The notes: generated from the letters alone by a model not told the origin. Shown: positions 1 through 9,565, counted from the first letter of the stretch. The stretch is 64,000 bases of DNA from Bacillus sp. CECT 9360 (GCF_918741275.1 NZ_CAKKNA010000008.1:157333-221332); one strand, 5' to 3'. Numbers and translations are program-made.

Positions 1-124
1 TAAGCTCCGGCGTTTCATTGCGTGATCCCGTTTTTATCCAAATCCCGATAGCTGCCGAACGAACCGTTGGAATATTCTCAAGTACAATCCGAGCTCCATT
101 TTGGCAAGTATATTTCTTAATCAA
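1..124 (-). CDS. mlpA: M16 family zinc peptidase, N-terminal fragment (MlpA/YmxG-like)
   Basis: Only the first 41 codons lie inside the window; the gene continues past base 1. The visible N-terminus reads MIKKYTCQNGARIVLEN and then contains AIGIWIKTGSRNETP, which I recognise as the start of the M16 processing-protease family found next to ylxY and pnp in Bacillus. The catalytic HxxEH motif would lie outside. The start is TTG at 124, chosen because AGGAGG sits at 133-138, eight bases upstream. The ATG that partly overlaps this Shine-Dalgarno sequence reaches a stop after four codons. Known family members are cytoplasmic metallopeptidases; the cellular substrate cannot be inferred here. Confidence 0.85.
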   Translation of the reverse strand, partial: MIKKYTCQNGARIVLENIPTVRSAAIGIWIKTGSRNETPEL

Positions 125-164
125 TTAACATTCCTCCTAGTTCTTTGCTGAGGTATAGCGAAAT

Positions 165-1130
165 TTAATGAACGATTCTTGTTTCTTCAAGTGCTTCCGA
201 TACCGTCACAATATGAAGATTTTTCTTTTTTATTTCCTTAATCAGCGTTTCTAAAGAATTGGCCGAGGATTCCGTAGGATGCATTAAAACGAATGCTCCC
301 GGATGTACCTTTGAAAGTACCCGGTTCGTCAATACATCAGGACTTGGCTTTTGCCAGTCGATTGTATCAACGCTCCACATAATCGTTCCCATCCCTAATG
401 AATCAGCTATTTCTACCGTTTCATCCCGATAACTGCCGCTCGGCGGCGCAAACCATTTTGGTTTTTCTTTCGCTTCTGTAACAGCCATAATGACTTCACT
501 CGTTTTCTGTATTTCACTTTTAGAAGCTGAAGAGGAAAGTGTTTTCATATCGGGATGTGAGTAGGAGTGGTTGCCGATTTCATGGCCCCCTTCCGCAATC
601 ATTTTGGCGAGCATCGGATTATTTTTGGCCCATCTGCCTTCAAGAAAAAAAGTCGCTTTTACGTTCGTTTTTTTCAAGGTAGTAAGCATCCCCTGCAAAT
701 ATTCATTTCCCCAAGCTACATTTACTAAAAGAGATACAACCGGTTTCTCCGGGTGTGCTCGATAAATCGGCGCCGGCTCGAGATCGCTTAGATGAGTTTC
801 AGGTGAAACCTGTTTGTATATCAGTTTCTTCTCATCGAATCCACCGGACTTTTTCATGGCATGGTACGAAGCCTCAATATCGACTTTTACCCCATTATAA
901 CCCGGGACCCCTTTCCAGATCGGGTCGATTTTGGCATCGCTGGGGGGTGCTTCATATCGGCTTGCCTTATTGTCTATTTCCAAATAAAGAGTATCCTTTT
1001 GAGCCGATACGGAAGCTGCCTCTTCTTTTAGCACGATCAAATAATGATTTGTATAAGGATTTTGCACTAATAACCATGATATACCTGCAATGGCACTTAT
1101 CGCAACTATCTGCTTCCATTTATTATTCAT
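165..1130 (-). CDS. ylxY: Polysaccharide deacetylase family protein YlxY
   Basis: NodB-type carbohydrate esterase fold of about 321 residues. An N-terminal hydrophobic segment (about residues 4-22, IVAISAIAGISWLLVQ) looks like an uncleaved anchor or signal. The deacetylase domain occupies roughly the last 190 residues, with VKATFFLEGRWAKNNP, the GHEIGNHSYSHPDM motif (metal-site histidines), FAPPSGSYRD, and VDTIDWQKPSP followed by FVLMHPT. The usual first aspartate of NodB motif 1 appears replaced (LLVNVAWGNEY), as I recall for B. subtilis YlxY, so hydrolytic activity is uncertain. Start ATG 1130 is set by AAGGAGG at 1136-1142; a longer frame would run back through the pnp terminator. It follows pnp, as in Bacillus. 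Confidence 0.9.
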   Translation of the reverse strand: MNNKWKQIVAISAIAGISWLLVQNPYTNHYLIVLKEEAASVSAQKDTLYLEIDNKASRYEAPPSDAKIDPIWKGVPGYNGVKVDIEASYHAMKKSGGFDEKKLIYKQVSPETHLSDLEPAPIYRAHPEKPVVSLLVNVAWGNEYLQGMLTTLKKTNVKATFFLEGRWAKNNPMLAKMIAEGGHEIGNHSYSHPDMKTLSSSASKSEIQKTSEVIMAVTEAKEKPKWFAPPSGSYRDETVEIADSLGMGTIMWSVDTIDWQKPSPDVLTNRVLSKVHPGAFVLMHPTESSANSLETLIKEIKKKNLHIVTVSEALEETRIVH

Positions 1131-1138
1131 TTTTCCTG

Positions 1139-1167
1139 CCTCCTTCATACAAAATCTATGAAGGAAG
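1139..1167 (-). promoter_or_regulatory. Hairpin sequestering the ylxY Shine-Dalgarno sequence
   Basis: In the minus-strand RNA an 11-bp stem (one G-U pair) forms between 1157-1167 and 1139-1149 around a 7-base loop. The 3' arm contains most of the AAGGAGG that serves ylxY. Folding would hide the ribosome binding site, so translation may depend on an opening event. Seen by base pairing only; not folded computationally. Confidence 0.5.
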
Positions 1168-1204
1168 TGGACAAGGTAGAACATAAGGCATATGTAGAAA
1201 GCAT

Positions 1205-1229
1205 AAAAAGGCATGCGTAACCGCATGCC
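1205..1229 (-). terminator. Intrinsic terminator of pnp
   Basis: Inverted repeat GGCATGCG/CGCATGCC with a four-base loop, 18 bases beyond the pnp stop. It is followed in the minus-strand RNA by five U residues (AAAAA at 1205-1209 on the plus strand). Confidence 0.85.
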
Positions 1230-1246
1230 GATTCATTCTGTCTTTA

Positions 1247-3367
1247 TCAGCCTTGAGAATTGTTGGCTGCCTCTTTTTGCTCTTTCAAAACAGCTTTGCG
1301 GGACAGGTTGACTCTGCCTTGTTTGTCGATTTCCGTAACCTTTACAAGGACTTCGTCGCCAATCGCCACGACATCCTCAACCTTGCCAACTCTTTCCTCG
1401 GCAAGCTCGGAAATATGGACAAGGCCATCCTTGCCATTGAAGATTTCCACGAACGCGCCAAATTTCTCGATGCGTTTTACTTTACCAAGATACATTTGCC
1501 CGACTTCAACATCACGAACGATATCTTCGATGATTTTCTTCGCTTTTTGATTCATTTCTTCATTTATGGAAGAAATGAAAACAGATCCATCTTGCTCGAT
1601 ATCGATTTTTACGCCAGTTTCTTCAATGATTTTGTTAATTTGCTTCCCGCTTGGTCCGATCACATCACGGATCTTATCAGGATTGATTGTCATTGTGAGA
1701 ATTTTTGGAGCATATTGGCTCAACTCTACACGGGGCTGTTCCAAGGTTGCCATCATCGAGTCAAGGATGTGCATACGTCCTCTTTTTGCCTGTTGAAGAG
1801 CTTCTTCAAGTATTTCTCTCGAAAGACCTTCAATCTTAATATCCATTTGGAGAGCGGTAACGCCCTTGGCAGTCCCGGCCACTTTGAAGTCCATGTCGCC
1901 GAGATGGTCTTCCATGCCCTGGATATCAGTCAGGATGGTATAGTATTCACCAGACTTAACTAAACCCATGGCAATACCGGCAACCGGCGCCTTAATCGGC
2001 ACACCCGCATCCATCATCGCAAGCGTACTTGCGCAAATGCTGGCCTGTGAAGTAGAACCATTTGATTCAAGTACTTCTGATACCAGTCTTACTGTGTAAG
2101 GGAAGTCCTTTTCAGCTGGAAGGACTGGTTCGAGCGCTCGTTCGCCCAAAGCACCATGCCCGATTTCACGGCGGCCCGGCCCTCTCATCGGCCCTGTTTC
2201 ACCAACGCTGAATTGCGGGAAATTGTAATGATGCATAAACCGCTTCGATTCTTCCGTTCCGAGCCCGTCCAAAATTTGCACATCGCCCATCGCGCCTAGC
2301 GTGCAAATCGAAAGTGCCTGAGTCTGGCCGCGGGTGAATAAACCGGAACCATGTGTGCGTGGCAGCAAACCTACCTCGGAAGAAAGCGGTCTGATTTCAT
2401 CCGGGTTACGACCGTCCGGACGTACTTTTTCTTCCGTGATAAGACGACGCACTTCCGCTTTAACGAGCCTGCTTAAAATTTCTTTCACTTGCTTTATTGT
2501 ATGTTCATCTGCTTCTTTTTCTTCAAACTGGGCAATCACGCGATCTCTGACTTCTTTAATCGCATCTTCCCGCGCATGCTTTTCCTGAACTTGTACGGCC
2601 TTATTAATGTCATCTTCACAGAGTGATTTAACTTGCGCTTCGATCTCCGCATCCACTTCATAAAGAGCGATAGTCGTTTTTTCTTTACCAACTTCCGCGA
2701 TAATTTTTTCCTGGAATTCGATCAATTTCTTGATTTCTTCATGGCCAAACATGATTGCTTCGAGCATTACTTCTTCCGTAACTTCATTGGCACCGGCCTC
2801 AACCATGTTAATGGCATCCTTCGTGCCGGCAACCGTTAAATTGATATCGCTTTGCTCCAGCTGCTCGACAGTCGGGTTGATAACAAATTCATTGTTCACC
2901 CGGCCGACGACAACGCCGGCAATCGGTCCTTCAAATGGAATGTCAGAAACCGTAAGTGCAAGTGAAGATCCGAACATGGCCGCCATTTCAGTTGAGCAAT
3001 CCTGATCCACGCTCATCACGATGCTAATAACCTGGACTTCGTTACGAAATCCTTCCGCAAATAGCGGACGGATTGGACGGTCGATCAACCTGCTTGCCAA
3101 GATGGCTTTCTCGCTAGGTCTGCCTTCACGTTTAATAAAGCCGCCGGGAATCTTCCCTACAGCATATAATCTTTCCTCATAATTCACCGTCAGAGGAAAA
3201 AAGCTTAAAGGCTTTGGTTCTTTTGAAGCTGTTGCTGTACTTAAAACAGCACTATCCCCATATCTTACAAGAACCGCGCCGTTAGCTTGCTTGGCCAACT
3301 GGCCGACCTCAACAGTCAGGCTTCTGCCGGCCCAGTCGAATGAATAAGTTTTCTTTTCCTGTGCCAT
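1247..3367 (-). CDS. pnp: Polyribonucleotide nucleotidyltransferase (PNPase)
   Basis: 3'-to-5' phosphorolytic exoribonuclease of mRNA decay and quality control, also called pnpA in Bacillus. Its 706 residues match the usual length. Order of domains: first RNase PH core (about 12-145, with [18 protein letters not shown]), helical linker, second RNase PH core (about 315-540, with [20 protein letters not shown] near the catalytic acidic residues), KH domain ([19 protein letters not shown], about 560-620) and S1 domain ([16 protein letters not shown], about 625-695). Start ATG follows an AGAGAGGGG-like ribosome binding site. It has its own sigma-A-like promoter and sits downstream of rpsO, separated by the rpsO terminator. 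Confidence 0.98.
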   Translation of the reverse strand: MAQEKKTYSFDWAGRSLTVEVGQLAKQANGAVLVRYGDSAVLSTATASKEPKPLSFFPLTVNYEERLYAVGKIPGGFIKREGRPSEKAILASRLIDRPIRPLFAEGFRNEVQVISIVMSVDQDCSTEMAAMFGSSLALTVSDIPFEGPIAGVVVGRVNNEFVINPTVEQLEQSDINLTVAGTKDAINMVEAGANEVTEEVMLEAIMFGHEEIKKLIEFQEKIIAEVGKEKTTIALYEVDAEIEAQVKSLCEDDINKAVQVQEKHAREDAIKEVRDRVIAQFEEKEADEHTIKQVKEILSRLVKAEVRRLITEEKVRPDGRNPDEIRPLSSEVGLLPRTHGSGLFTRGQTQALSICTLGAMGDVQILDGLGTEESKRFMHHYNFPQFSVGETGPMRGPGRREIGHGALGERALEPVLPAEKDFPYTVRLVSEVLESNGSTSQASICASTLAMMDAGVPIKAPVAGIAMGLVKSGEYYTILTDIQGMEDHLGDMDFKVAGTAKGVTALQMDIKIEGLSREILEEALQQAKRGRMHILDSMMATLEQPRVELSQYAPKILTMTINPDKIRDVIGPSGKQINKIIEETGVKIDIEQDGSVFISSINEEMNQKAKKIIEDIVRDVEVGQMYLGKVKRIEKFGAFVEIFNGKDGLVHISELAEERVGKVEDVVAIGDEVLVKVTEIDKQGRVNLSRKAVLKEQKEAANNSQG

Positions 3368-3439
3368 TCTTTGATAAACCCCTCTCTACTTCTTCGCTTT
3401 CGGGGCCTGGTATTACACCTGAACCCTTTTGATCCAACG

Positions 3440-3468
3440 ATTATATATGTCAATGTTGTTAAAAACAA
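3440..3468 (-). promoter_or_regulatory. Sigma-A-type promoter for pnp
   Basis: Minus-strand -35 TTGTTT (3463-3468), 17-base spacer and perfect -10 TATAAT (3440-3445), about 65 bases upstream of the pnp start and downstream of the rpsO terminator. The untranslated leader is therefore about 65 bases. Prediction by eye. Confidence 0.6.
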
Positions 3469-3574
3469 TTAATAAACAAGCTATCCCTATTATGCACGAA
3501 AAAAACAAGTGTTAACAGCGCTAAGGGATTGATTATGTAACAAACGGCTGTCTATGACAGAATATAAAGCTAAC

Positions 3575-3599
3575 AAAAAAGCGGGAAATTTCCCGCTTT
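3575..3599 (-). terminator. Intrinsic terminator of rpsO
   Basis: Palindrome AAAGCGGG-AAATTT-CCCGCTTT just after the rpsO stop, followed in the RNA by a U-run (AAAAAA at 3575-3580 on the plus strand). It would separate rpsO from pnp transcription, with read-through possible. Confidence 0.85.
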
Positions 3600-3608
3600 C
3601 TTGAAAGA

Positions 3609-3878
3609 TTATCGACGCAAACCTAATTTAGTGATAAGTTCACGGTAACGAGTAACATCTTTATTACGTAGGTACGTCAATAGATTACGACGCTTACCTA
3701 CCATTTTAAGTAGACCGCGACGTGAGTGGTGGTCTTTCTTATGAACACGCAAATGGTCGTTCAAATTGTTGATATCTTCTGTGAGGACAGCAATCTGAAC
3801 TTCTGGTGATCCAGTGTCAGCGTCATGAGTTTTGTACTCATTGATTAGTTCGTTTTTACGTTCTTGCGTAATAGCCAT
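3609..3878 (-). CDS. rpsO: 30S ribosomal protein S15
   Basis: Primary 16S rRNA-binding protein of the small-subunit platform; it binds the h20-h22 junction and helps form an intersubunit bridge. The 89 residues equal the usual length. Key segments visible are [38 protein letters not shown] and [17 protein letters not shown] 3878 is chosen because AGGAGG lies 8 bases upstream; an in-frame GTG three codons earlier overlaps that Shine-Dalgarno sequence. It is preceded by its own promoter and a structured leader, and followed by a terminator. Confidence 0.98.
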   Translation of the reverse strand: MAITQERKNELINEYKTHDADTGSPEVQIAVLTEDINNLNDHLRVHKKDHHSRRGLLKMVGKRRNLLTYLRNKDVTRYRELITKLGLRR

Positions 3879-3917
3879 CCGTTTCACCTCCTAAGATTTC
3901 GTTAAAATCCCCAATTA

Positions 3918-3946
3918 CCGAGCCAGCGTCGGAGACTCGACCAGCC
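3918..3946 (-). promoter_or_regulatory. Possible S15 autoregulatory leader structure
   Basis: The rpsO 5' leader holds a GC-rich segment able to form GTCG-AGTCTC-CGAC (3928-3941) nested between GGCTGG and GGCTCGG arms. Bacillaceae rpsO mRNAs are known to carry an S15-binding leader that mimics the 16S rRNA site, and the position fits. The exact fold was not computed, and CGAG/CTCG pairing is an alternative. Confidence 0.4.
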
Positions 3947-3974
3947 AAGTAACGGTTATTTTCATACAATTAAT

Positions 3975-4003
3975 AGAATACATTGTTTTGCGGTTGATTG
4001 CAA
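3975..4003 (-). promoter_or_regulatory. Sigma-A-type promoter for rpsO
   Basis: Minus-strand TTGCAA (3998-4003), 17-base spacer, TATTCT (3975-3980). It lies about 100 bases upstream of the rpsO start and leaves room for the leader structure. Confidence 0.5.
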
Positions 4004-4107
4004 GTGTAAACAAAAGGTTTATTAACGCAAACTCGCTGATTGACAAGTCTTATAAGGCGACTATCAGGTCCAGTTGCATCAAGACAGATAGGAAAGCTTC
4101 TTCTTTC

Positions 4108-5049
4108 CTAGCCGCCAAAATAAGCCTGTGCATCTGTTTTATCCGCGTCAATCTGCTTGATGAGCTCTTCAATTCCATTGAATTTCTTCTCGCTTCTCAA
4201 CCGTTTATGCCATTCTATTTCGACTTCTTCATCATATATCTCTCCGCTGAACGACAAAATATGGACTTCAACCGAAGGATGTTCCGGGCGTTTTTCATGG
4301 AACGTCGGTTTATAACCGACGTTGCAAACCCCATCATACCACTTGTCCTGTATGCTAATGCGTACAGCGTAGACCCCTGTGGATGGGAATAGATAATTGT
4401 CGCTCACTTGTATGTTGGCGGTCGGAAAACCGAGCTGACGCCCTCTCTTTTCACCGTGTATAACAATTCCGCGCGTCGTATAAAAGCGGCCAGACAGCCG
4501 ATGAAATTCGGTGAAGTCTCCATTTTCAAAGATTTTCCGAACTCTTGTTGAACTGACCTTTTCATCTTCTAACGTTTGCTTTTCAACGATTGTCTGAGTA
4601 AAACGGCCTCCGGAATGAAACGGGAGAGTTTCCATCGTTCCCTTGCCGTATCGGCCATATGTGTAATCAAAGCCAGCCACAATATGGCGGACATTGAGCT
4701 TGATTAAATAATCGTCGACAAATTCCTGAGGATACAGAGAGGCGAATTCCTCTGTAAAATGAATGATGAATAAGTAATCCACACCTAAATCGGCTATGTA
4801 TCCTGTTTTATCCTGTATGGGAGTAATATAGCGTACATGTTGCACATTCTTACCCAAAACAGCAGAAGGATGAGGGTCGAATGTCATGACAGCCGAACTC
4901 ATTCCTCTGCTTTTCGCTGTATCGACAGCGGTATGAATCACTTTTTGATGCCCTTTATGCACACCGTCGAAGAAACCGAGTGCTATCACGAGGGGTGGGA
5001 AATCCTCGCTGTTAAAATGGTGAGGATGCTCAATTGCGATCACTTTCAC
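4108..5049 (-). CDS. ribF: Bifunctional riboflavin kinase / FAD synthetase
   Basis: Converts riboflavin to FMN and then to FAD; called ribC in B. subtilis. Its 313 residues are normal. The N-terminal nucleotidyltransferase domain shows FDGVHKGH (27-34), and SSTRVRKIFENGDF near 165. The C-terminal riboflavin kinase barrel shows GEKRGRQLGFPTANIQ (about 200-215) and GVYAVRI, plus VCNVGYKPTF. Start GTG 5049 has AGAGGAG eight bases upstream; the neighbouring GTG two codons in is less well spaced. It lies 35 bases downstream of truB in the rimP-infB-truB gene block. A short inverted repeat, TAGGAAAG/CTTTCCTA (4089-4110), overlaps the stop codon but lacks a good U-tract. Confidence 0.96.
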   Translation of the reverse strand: MKVIAIEHPHHFNSEDFPPLVIALGFFDGVHKGHQKVIHTAVDTAKSRGMSSAVMTFDPHPSAVLGKNVQHVRYITPIQDKTGYIADLGVDYLFIIHFTEEFASLYPQEFVDDYLIKLNVRHIVAGFDYTYGRYGKGTMETLPFHSGGRFTQTIVEKQTLEDEKVSSTRVRKIFENGDFTEFHRLSGRFYTTRGIVIHGEKRGRQLGFPTANIQVSDNYLFPSTGVYAVRISIQDKWYDGVCNVGYKPTFHEKRPEHPSVEVHILSFSGEIYDEEVEIEWHKRLRSEKKFNGIEELIKQIDADKTDAQAYFGG

Positions 5050-5084
5050 GGTCTATTCTCCTCTTTCTACCGGAAAACTTATAT

Positions 5085-6002
5085 TTAACCCTGTATTAGA
5101 ACCTTTACAGGCTTGATTAGATTTTCTTTATTCGAATGAATTTGATAAATGGCTAACGCCTTTTGCCTAGCATCAACCATCACAAAAGGAATACCTTTCC
5201 CAACCGGCAAATCGGCCGGCTGCTCCATAACGGCGCCATTTTCCACTTTCTTTGCTACTTTATCATTTATATGGTATTTGGGCAAATGTAAAAGCCCTCT
5301 TTCTAATGGCAAAAACAGCTCCTCTTGCTGCCCCGCAGCCATCAGTTCTTCCACTTCCTCAAGGGTTTTGCAGTCATCCCTTGTAAAACCCGCAGACTCA
5401 ATCCGTGAAAGATCAGACATATGCGCCGGGAAACCGAGCATTTCCCCTATCATGACAGCAAGCGTTCTGATGTAAGTTCCCTTGCTGCAGCTGACCCTAA
5501 ACCGAAACGAGATCGTTTCACCTGTAAATTCCTGCCGATCATCGAGCAAAACAAGTTCATGGATGGACACCTTCCTTGTCGGCCGTTCTATGATAAGACC
5601 AGCTCTTGCATATTCATAAAGCTTCTTGCCATTTACCTTTACTGCCGAATACATCGGCGGGGTCTGTTCGATTTCTCCAGTTAAAGAAGATAGGATTTGA
5701 AGGATACGTTCCCTCTTGATCGGGCTAGAGATCCCTTTCTCTTCTACCTTTTCTCCGCTGGCATCCTCGGTAGTTGTCGAGTAACCAATTGTCACTTCAC
5801 CCTCATAGGCTTTGCCTGCTTCTGTTATGTATTCGGCTATTTTCGTAGCCCGGCCGATGCAAATCGGCAAAACACCGGTTACATCGGGATCCAGCGTCCC
5901 GGTGTGTCCGACCTTTTTTGTTTTGAGAATCTTTCTAAGTTTAAATACGCAGTCATGCGACGTCATGCCTTTAGGCTTCCACAATGGCAATATCCCTTCC
6001 AA
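5085..6002 (-). CDS. truB: tRNA pseudouridine(55) synthase TruB
   Basis: Makes pseudouridine-55 in the T-loop of tRNAs. The N-terminal region GILPLWKPKGMTSHDCVFKL, the catalytic-aspartate motif HTGTLDPDVTGVLP, YSAVKVNGKKLYEYAR, and CSKGTYIRTLA are all present, and the length is normal for TruB. Two starts are possible: GTG at 6011 has almost no Shine-Dalgarno sequence, whereas TTG at 6002 lies about six bases after GAGGTG, so TTG is preferred. It is separated from rbfA by a strong intrinsic terminator. Expression with ribF therefore needs read-through or a promoter inside rbfA. Confidence 0.95.
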   Translation of the reverse strand: MEGILPLWKPKGMTSHDCVFKLRKILKTKKVGHTGTLDPDVTGVLPICIGRATKIAEYITEAGKAYEGEVTIGYSTTTEDASGEKVEEKGISSPIKRERILQILSSLTGEIEQTPPMYSAVKVNGKKLYEYARAGLIIERPTRKVSIHELVLLDDRQEFTGETISFRFRVSCSKGTYIRTLAVMIGEMLGFPAHMSDLSRIESAGFTRDDCKTLEEVEELMAAGQQEELFLPLERGLLHLPKYHINDKVAKKVENGAVMEQPADLPVGKGIPFVMVDARQKALAIYQIHSNKENLIKPVKVLIQG

Positions 6003-6036
6003 GCCTTCCACCTCTTTACTTGTTTACTTTTCGGTC

Positions 6037-6067
6037 AAAAAAAAGATAGACAACGAATGTCTATCTT
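6037..6067 (-). terminator. Intrinsic terminator between rbfA and truB
   Basis: Perfect 10-bp stem AAGATAGACA/TGTCTATCTT with a five-base loop (6043-6067), followed in the minus-strand RNA by a run of at least six U (plus-strand A-run 6037-6044). It starts seven bases after the rbfA stop codon. Confidence 0.85.
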
Positions 6068-6073
6068 CTGATG

Positions 6074-6442
6074 CTATTCCTCGTCCTTTTGAGAAGGTTT
6101 CTCTTCCGCATGGATCTGATGAATGAGTGTGTCAATTTTATTTCCGTAAGAAATGGATTCATCAAATTCAAACGCAAGTTCGGGAGTTTTGCGAAGGCGG
6201 ATTCTTTGTCCAATTTCAGAACGGATAAATCCTTTTGCCTTGGCAAGACCCTTAAGCGTGTTTTCTCTTTGCTCTTCATCGCCAAGCACCGATATATAGA
6301 CGGTAGCTTGTTGAAGATCGCCGGTAACCGCAACATCCGTTACCGTTACGAAGCCGATCCGGGGATCCTTAATCTTGCGGCCGATGATCTCACTCAGCTC
6401 TTTTTTCATTTGTTCGCCAACACGATTCGCACGAAGGCTCAT
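6074..6442 (-). CDS. rbfA: 30S ribosome-binding factor A
   Basis: Cold-shock-linked maturation factor that binds immature 30S subunits near 16S helix 1. Its 122 residues have the KH-like RbfA fold signature: [35 protein letters not shown] and [13 protein letters not shown], followed by an [17 protein letters not shown] segment. The ATG has GAGGTGA upstream. It is the distal member of the run infB-ylxP-rbfA, with a terminator directly after it. Confidence 0.97.
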   Translation of the reverse strand: MSLRANRVGEQMKKELSEIIGRKIKDPRIGFVTVTDVAVTGDLQQATVYISVLGDEEQRENTLKGLAKAKGFIRSEIGQRIRLRKTPELAFEFDESISYGNKIDTLIHQIHAEEKPSQKDEE

Positions 6443-6459
6443 ACAATCACCTCGCTAGC

Positions 6460-6741
6460 TTATAGCCATTCTATATCTGTTATTGTGCGTTCCAGTTCAG
6501 GAAATGAATCTAGAAATTGCAGGGCATTTTGCAATTCTCTCTCAGTAGCCTTACGGGAAGACGTCACGGTGACAATGGCAATTTTTGTTCGTTGCCAAAC
6601 ATCCTGATGCCCGGTTTCCGCCACTGAGATATTGAACTTTTGTTTAAGTCGTGTCATTACACGCTGGAGCACGGCTCGCTTTTCCTTTAAAGAGTGGGCT
6701 TCATGTATCATGCATTCACATTCGGCAGAGCCGATGATCAC
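6460..6741 (-). CDS. ylxP: DUF503 family protein YlxP
   Basis: Small ferredoxin-like alpha/beta protein of 93 residues. The family is conserved between infB and rbfA in Firmicutes; B. subtilis YlxP has been implicated in ribosome assembly, but its molecular role is not settled. Visible family features are the [20 protein letters not shown] motif and the [16 protein letters not shown] segment. The start is GTG 6741, overlapping the infB stop by four bases (GTGA), which suggests translational coupling. Confidence 0.9.
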   Translation of the reverse strand: MIIGSAECECMIHEAHSLKEKRAVLQRVMTRLKQKFNISVAETGHQDVWQRTKIAIVTVTSSRKATERELQNALQFLDSFPELERTITDIEWL

Positions 6742-8945
6742 TTACGTTCCACTTCTTCCATGACAAATGCTTCGATCACGTCGCCTTCTTTGATATCATT
6801 GAAGTTTTTAATCGTAATCCCGCACTCGTAGTTTTGAGCTACTTCTTTCGCATCATCTTTAAAACGTTTCAATGCGTCGAGTTCGCCTTCAAAGATCACG
6901 ACACCCTGACGGATCAAGCGCACGCCGCTGTCCCGAGTAATTTTTCCGTCGGTAACATATGAACCGGCAATCGTACCCACCTTGGACACTTTGAAAGTTG
7001 TACGCACTTCAGCCTGGCCGATGATTTTTTCTTCGAATTCAGGATCAAGCATGCCTTTCATCGCCGCTTCAATTTCTTCGATTACCTTGTAAATAATCCG
7101 GTGTAGTCGAACATCGACGTTTTCAGATTCGGCCGCACGTTTTGCATTTACATCAGGACGTACGTTAAATCCGATGACAATTGCGTTAGAAGCAGTTGCC
7201 AGGATGATATCGGATTCAGTTATGGCACCGACACCGGTGTGGATAATTTTAATCTTAGCCCCTTCAACTTCAATTTTCCGAAGGGATGCGGCAAGTGCTT
7301 CGGCAGAACCCTGAACATCTGCTTTTAAAATGATGTTTAGTTCTTTCATTTCCCCTTGTTGCATTTGTTCAAACAATGTATCCAATGTTACACGGGATTT
7401 CTCGCTGCGTTGAGATACAAGCTGTATCTGTGTACGTGCTTCGCCAACCTGGCGGGCTGTTTTTTCGTCTTCGAATACGATAAAACGATCACCGGCCTGC
7501 GGCACTTCGCTCAATCCTGTAATTTCTACAGGAGTAGACGGACCTGCATCCTTAACCCTGCGCCCTAAATCGTTCACCATGGCCCGAACGCGTCCGAAAG
7601 AATTACCGACAACAATCGGATCGCCGATTTTCAAGGTACCAGTTTGGACAAGAAGGGTTGCTACTGAACCGCGCCCCTTGTCAAGCTGGGCTTCAATAAC
7701 CGTTCCGATTGCTCTGCGGTTTGGATTTGCTTTGAATTCTTCTACCTCGCTGACGAGCAGAATCATTTCAAGAAGACTATCGATCCCTTCACCGTTTTTG
7801 GCAGAAATCGGGGCAAAGATTGTATCGCCGCCCCAGGCTTCCGCTACAAGGCCATGTTCAGAAAGCTCCTGCATAACACGGTCCGGATTGGCACCTGGCT
7901 TATCCATTTTGTTTACCGCTACAATGATTGGAACCTCCGCGGCTTTAGCATGGTTGATCGCTTCGACCGTTTGAGGCATCACCCCATCATCTGCTGCTAC
8001 GACAAGGATTGTAATATCTGTAACCTTTGCACCGCGAGCACGCATGGTCGTAAAGGCTGCGTGGCCCGGTGTATCCAGGAAGGTTATTTTCTTATCATTA
8101 ACAACTACCTGATAAGCACCGATATGCTGAGTGATACCGCCCGCTTCACCTTCTGTAACTTTCGTGTTGCGGATGGAGTCGAGCAATGTAGTTTTGCCAT
8201 GGTCAACATGCCCCATGATGGTCACAACAGATGGACGTTCGATTAAATCTGCCTCGTTATCTTCAGTCACCAGTGATTCTAAATCAGTTAAATCAACCGG
8301 GATAATTTCTTCGACTTCCACATTATACTCAGTTCCAATCAGCTCGATTGCATCTTTTTCCAAATATTGGTTAATCGTTGCCATGACGCCTAACATAAAG
8401 AGCTTTTTAATGATTTCAGAAGGTTCGCGGTGAAGCTTCTTCGCGAGTTCCGCAACGGTCAGGGATTCTGTAAATGTAATCTTGGAAGGAAGCTCTCTTT
8501 CTTTTCTTTTTTGAACCGGTGCAGGTGATTGCTGCTGAGGTTTTTGTCTGTTATTTCTATTACGGTTGTTTTGGTTATTGTTTTTGCCTTTAAAAACCTT
8601 CGATTCTTTTTTCTGGTTTTCCTGGACGGTTTTCTTGCCGACAACAGGTTTAGGTATTGGTTTCTTCTGAATCTTTTCTGTCTTTTTCACAACGTTTGTA
8701 TTTTCATCAGCCTCGGCCTCATACTTTTCAACTGTAGGGGACTGTTTTGGCGTTGTAACCGCACCCGCGGCTTGTTTTTTCTCTTCTTTTGGCTTAAAGC
8801 CCTCATTTAACTTTTCAACGGTTGTATCATCTAATGCTGCCATATGGTTGGATACCTCAATGTTCATTTCTTTAAGTTTATTGATAACGTCCTTACTTGG
8901 AACGTTCTTTTGTTTTGCATATTCATAAACACGCAATTTGGTCAT
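6738..8945 (-). CDS. infB: Translation initiation factor IF-2
   Basis: GTPase that positions initiator fMet-tRNA on the 30S subunit and promotes subunit joining. The start chosen at ATG 8945 (735 residues) follows GGGGGTGA; a longer frame would run into ylxQ. Domains: IF2_N helix bundle at the N-terminus ([18 protein letters not shown]), a charged linker rich in Lys, Gln and Asn, second IF2_N ([20 protein letters not shown]), GTPase domain with G1 GHVDHGKT near residue 245, G3 DTPGHAAF and G4 NKMD, then domains II-IV ending in VMEEVERK. The Asn/Arg-rich linker ([13 protein letters not shown]) is low complexity, as in many IF-2 proteins. It sits in the rimP-nusA-ylxR-ylxQ-infB operon. Confidence 0.98.
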   Translation of the reverse strand: MTKLRVYEYAKQKNVPSKDVINKLKEMNIEVSNHMAALDDTTVEKLNEGFKPKEEKKQAAGAVTTPKQSPTVEKYEAEADENTNVVKKTEKIQKKPIPKPVVGKKTVQENQKKESKVFKGKNNNQNNRNRNNRQKPQQQSPAPVQKRKERELPSKITFTESLTVAELAKKLHREPSEIIKKLFMLGVMATINQYLEKDAIELIGTEYNVEVEEIIPVDLTDLESLVTEDNEADLIERPSVVTIMGHVDHGKTTLLDSIRNTKVTEGEAGGITQHIGAYQVVVNDKKITFLDTPGHAAFTTMRARGAKVTDITILVVAADDGVMPQTVEAINHAKAAEVPIIVAVNKMDKPGANPDRVMQELSEHGLVAEAWGGDTIFAPISAKNGEGIDSLLEMILLVSEVEEFKANPNRRAIGTVIEAQLDKGRGSVATLLVQTGTLKIGDPIVVGNSFGRVRAMVNDLGRRVKDAGPSTPVEITGLSEVPQAGDRFIVFEDEKTARQVGEARTQIQLVSQRSEKSRVTLDTLFEQMQQGEMKELNIILKADVQGSAEALAASLRKIEVEGAKIKIIHTGVGAITESDIILATASNAIVIGFNVRPDVNAKRAAESENVDVRLHRIIYKVIEEIEAAMKGMLDPEFEEKIIGQAEVRTTFKVSKVGTIAGSYVTDGKITRDSGVRLIRQGVVIFEGELDALKRFKDDAKEVAQNYECGITIKNFNDIKEGDVIEAFVMEEVERK

Positions 8946-8964
8946 ACGTTCACCCCCGTAAAAT

Positions 8965-9267
8965 TTAATCGAGCAACGTCTGGAGTTTTCGTGCAAAACC
9001 TTCATCAAGCACGGCGACTGTCACTCTCGCTTCCTTGCCAATCGCCTGCCCAAGCATTGACCTATTTTCCACTCTTTTTATGGGCACTTTATAAAAGCTG
9101 CACTTATCAGAGATTTTTTTTTCTGTATTTGCAGAAGCATCTGAAGCTAGCAACACGAGCTTCGCCTTACCGCTTCTAACCTCTTTTATGACTAATTCTT
9201 CTCCGGAAATTAGCTTACGCGCCCGATTGGCCAAACCTAATAGAGACATCCATTGCTGCTGTGTCAT
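8965..9267 (-). CDS. ylxQ: YlxQ, L7Ae-family K-turn RNA-binding protein
   Basis: Hundred-residue L7Ae/L30e-type protein, also called rplGA. Visible signature: [37 protein letters not shown], split here as a glycine-rich start followed by the LVLLASDAS strand, and a conserved [17 protein letters not shown] segment. B. subtilis YlxQ is known to bind kink-turn RNA; its physiological target is unclear. Its ATG overlaps the ylxR stop codon (ATGA), which indicates coupling in the nusA-infB operon. Confidence 0.92.
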   Translation of the reverse strand: MTQQQWMSLLGLANRARKLISGEELVIKEVRSGKAKLVLLASDASANTEKKISDKCSFYKVPIKRVENRSMLGQAIGKEARVTVAVLDEGFARKLQTLLD

Positions 9268-9551
9268 TTAGTCGAATGGTTCTCCTTTTCGGCTAATTCC
9301 AGTAACTGTTCATAGAGGGAAGGATCGATTGTCGCGCCTAAGTGATTGCTTAGGACATTCTTTTTCTTTGCAAGCTCGATTGTTTCCCGGTCCAGTGTCA
9401 AATAGGCCCCGCGTCCTGACTTTTTTCCGGTCGGATCAATGCTGATTTCCCCATCTTTGGAGCGGACGATCCTGATTAGCTCTTTCTTCGACTTCATCTC
9501 GCCAGATGCGACACATTTGCGCATCGGTATTTTCTTGCGACTGTTCATCAT
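9264..9551 (-). CDS. ylxR: YlxR (RnpM) RNA-binding protein, DUF448
   Basis: Small basic protein of 95 residues with the family signature [19 protein letters not shown] and the GRGAYLT motif. The fold is known to be an RNA-binding one; the B. subtilis protein has been reported as an RNase P modulator (RnpM). Located between nusA and ylxQ, as usual. The start has GAGGTGA a few bases upstream; the first or second of two adjacent ATG codons could be used. Confidence 0.92.
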   Translation of the reverse strand: MMNSRKKIPMRKCVASGEMKSKKELIRIVRSKDGEISIDPTGKKSGRGAYLTLDRETIELAKKKNVLSNHLGATIDPSLYEQLLELAEKENHSTK

Positions 9552-9565
9552 CGGTCACCTCTTAC

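Noticed and set aside
127..131. ATG overlapping the Shine-Dalgarno region as start of the M16 protease gene
   Set aside because: This frame meets a stop after four codons; the TTG at 124 opens the conserved protein.
4089..4110. Terminator at the end of ribF (TAGGAAAG/CTTTCCTA)
   Set aside because: The stem overlaps the stop codon and the following RNA (UCUGUCUUGAUG) has no U-tract; reported only as a note in the ribF entry.
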